Shown here: positions 62,862-64,000 of the stretch, in pieces
How positions within the stretch are numbered: position 1 is the first letter of the stretch
How the letters are laid out: each line of letters begins with the position of its first letter
Source of the DNA: Meishania sp964351985
Lineage (GTDB): Bacteria; Bacteroidota; Bacteroidia; Flavobacteriales; Flavobacteriaceae
DNA: 64,000 bases
Direction of reading: 5' to 3'
Assembly (NCBI GenBank): GCA_964351985.1
Contig: CAYGPR010000004.1
Location: 73,820 to 137,819 of the forward strand
Translations under genes and position numbers: made by a program
Notes under the pieces: generated by a model
The model's input: only the letters and a program-made list of their open reading frames with translations
What the model was told of the DNA's origin: nothing
Databases searched by the model: none

Positions 62862-63803
62862 TTACATCAAAAACTTGGATGCTATCGATGTATTATGATG
62901 TACCCTATGCATTACGTCTGCGAACAAAGGTGCGCAAGTCAATACTTTTACCTTATCACTGTCTTTTTTTGAGGGAATCGAATCGGTAATGATCAGTTCC
63001 GACAATTGCGATTTTTGAATTTTTTCGTAGGCCTTACCAGAGAGCAAACCATGTGTTGTAATGGCGCGAACGCTTAGAGCACCTCTTTCCATCATAAGAT
63101 CTGCGGCCTTGGTCAACGTGCCAGCCGTATCTACCATGTCATCGACCAGAACTACGTTCTTTCCTTGAACATCGCCAATAAGTTCCATGTGGGAAATCAC
63201 ATTGGCCTTTGCCCGTTGTTTGTAACAGATGACCACATCGCATTCCAGTGCCTTTGAATAGGCGTATGCCCTCTTTGAACCACCCATATCGGGAGATGCT
63301 ATTGTAAGATTGTCCAAGTTCAACTTTTTTAAATAGGGCAAGAATAGTGTTGATGCGAACAAATGATCTACTGGCTTTTCAAAAAAACCTTGAATCTGAT
63401 CCGCATGCAAATCCATGGTTATTATTCTTGTCGCACCGGCAGCTTCTAACATCTTTGCGACCAATTTGGCCGCGATCGGTACTCTGGGTTTATCTTTTCT
63501 ATCTTGTCTGGCCCACCCGAAATAAGGCATAACGGCCGTAATATGTCGAGCCGATGCCCGTTTTGCGGCATCTAGCATCAGTAACATTTCCATAAGATTT
63601 TCGGAACTGGGGTTGGTCGACCCGATTATGAAAACCCTTGCACCACGTACCGACTCTTCGAAAGAAGGTTGAAATTCGCCATCGCTATATCTAGAGAAGA
63701 TAACCTTACCCAATTCAGTGCCGTACGCTTTGGCAATATTCTTGGCCAAAACCATACTTTGTGTACAGGCAAAAATCTTAGGCTCTGGTACGGTGTAAGA
63801 CAT
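62862..63803 (-). CDS. prs: Ribose-phosphate pyrophosphokinase
   Basis: A 313-residue PRPP synthetase. Motifs: RYSDGEFQPSFEESVRG, PYFGWARQDRKDKPRVPIAAKLVA (ATP loop), and the PRPP-binding VVLVDDMVDTAGTLTKA. Makes PRPP from ribose 5-phosphate and ATP for nucleotide synthesis. First gene of the prs-rplY unit. Confidence 0.95.
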   Translation of the reverse strand: MSYTVPEPKIFACTQSMVLAKNIAKAYGTELGKVIFSRYSDGEFQPSFEESVRGARVFIIGSTNPSSENLMEMLLMLDAAKRASARHITAVMPYFGWARQDRKDKPRVPIAAKLVAKMLEAAGATRIITMDLHADQIQGFFEKPVDHLFASTLFLPYLKKLNLDNLTIASPDMGGSKRAYAYSKALECDVVICYKQRAKANVISHMELIGDVQGKNVVLVDDMVDTAGTLTKAADLMMERGALSVRAITTHGLLSGKAYEKIQKSQLSELIITDSIPSKKDSDKVKVLTCAPLFADVMHRVHHNTSIASKFLM

Positions 63804-63951
63804 GGTTAATGTGTTGTACTTTAGTTTATTGACACGCTACTTTAACTATGCTCAGCACAGGTTTTTCGTAGAGAGGTGCAAATTTAGAAATTTATTTGTG
63901 TTGTTGAAGGAATAATGTGGATATTTTCGTTCGCCAATTGAAAATATTTTT

Positions 63952-63959
63952 TAATTTTG
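63952..63959 (+). promoter_or_regulatory. -7 promoter element TAATTTTG for the tRNA-Leu
   Basis: Fits TAnnTTTG, about 18 bases before the tRNA start at 63977, the expected spacing for a stable RNA promoter. The -33 box is not obvious. Confidence 0.5.
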
Positions 63960-63976
63960 CAGTCCCGTTTTAGTTT

Positions 63977-64000
63977 GCTCGAGTGGCGGAACTGGTAGAC
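63977..64000 (+). tRNA. tRNA-Leu, 5' end only
   Basis: GCTCGAGTGGCGGAACTGGTAGAC reads as the seven-base acceptor half GCTCGAG, T8-G9, and the long-D-arm GGCGGAACTGGTAGAC typical of leucine tRNAs. The anticodon is beyond the window. Confidence 0.75.

Noticed and set aside
1..64000. CRISPR array or phage region
   Set aside because: No regularly spaced direct repeats and no phage structural or integrase genes were seen; the repeats found are dispersed and palindromic.

Overview
The window looks like the chromosome of a marine Bacteroidota of the family Flavobacteriaceae, probably near Zobellia, Maribacter or Arenibacter. That placement is inferred from gene content, not from a database match. 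Supporting signs are C-terminal type IX secretion (T9SS) sorting domains, a DUF1501/DUF1800 pair, an OlsF-type ornithine-lipid synthase, TAnnTTTG promoter elements, many lipoproteins and a VCBS/ASPIC protein of the kind found beside SusC/SusD genes. Coding density is high. I see no phage, no insertion sequence with a transposase and no CRISPR array. Only one stretch without a gene exceeds 300 bases (3086-3498).

Layout. 1-3085: the end of a secreted FG-GAP/ASPIC-UnbV protein and a seven-haem cytochrome. 3499-7503: an operon of GH36-type alpha-galactosidase, LacA/Maa-type acetyltransferase and Na+/solute symporter. 7540-15163 (minus): nucleoside hydrolase lipoprotein, HDAC-like deacetylase, metG, DUF1501 and DUF1800. 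15358-16453: yraN and an ACT-domain protein. 16600-23113 (minus): thioredoxin-like protein, X-Pro peptidase-like hydrolase, class C beta-lactamase-like lipoprotein, Gfo/Idh/MocA oxidoreductase and a TerB-like protein. 23258-35680: mfd, a TspO-like membrane protein, and the ligase-associated DNA damage response set (PdeM, Lhr-like helicase, ATP-dependent ligase, exonuclease), split by a ribokinase and a GRP sugar transporter. 35780-41052: TerB-like protein, fbp, GNAT, aspartate kinase and OlsF. 41049-43424 (minus): an arsenic-type operon (arsR, DUF6428, a small membrane protein, arsN-like, arsC) with no recognisable efflux pump in the window. 43505-50679 (minus): TM2 protein, VOC, DUF1801, DUF4199, a LuxR/2-hydroxyacid dehydrogenase/cupin/nitrilase operon, mgtE and rsmA. 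50772-56940 (minus): DUF4286-GGCT fusion, TPR protein, serS, HTTM protein and ribF. 56994-61438: a T9SS reprolysin-like metalloprotease and its partner lipoprotein. 61441-63803 (minus): pth, rplY and prs. A tRNA-Leu begins at the right edge.

The most unusual signal is a set of short palindromic repeats that behave like the Rickettsia palindromic elements. Copies of the same families occur between genes, several directly against stop codons, and also in frame inside three housekeeping or repair genes: metG, mfd and the ATP-dependent DNA ligase. A second dispersed family, ending in a conserved TTGCC..GAGGTAGTTTA core, has three intergenic copies. The arsenic operon is also notable because three of its proteins end in a vicinal cysteine pair.
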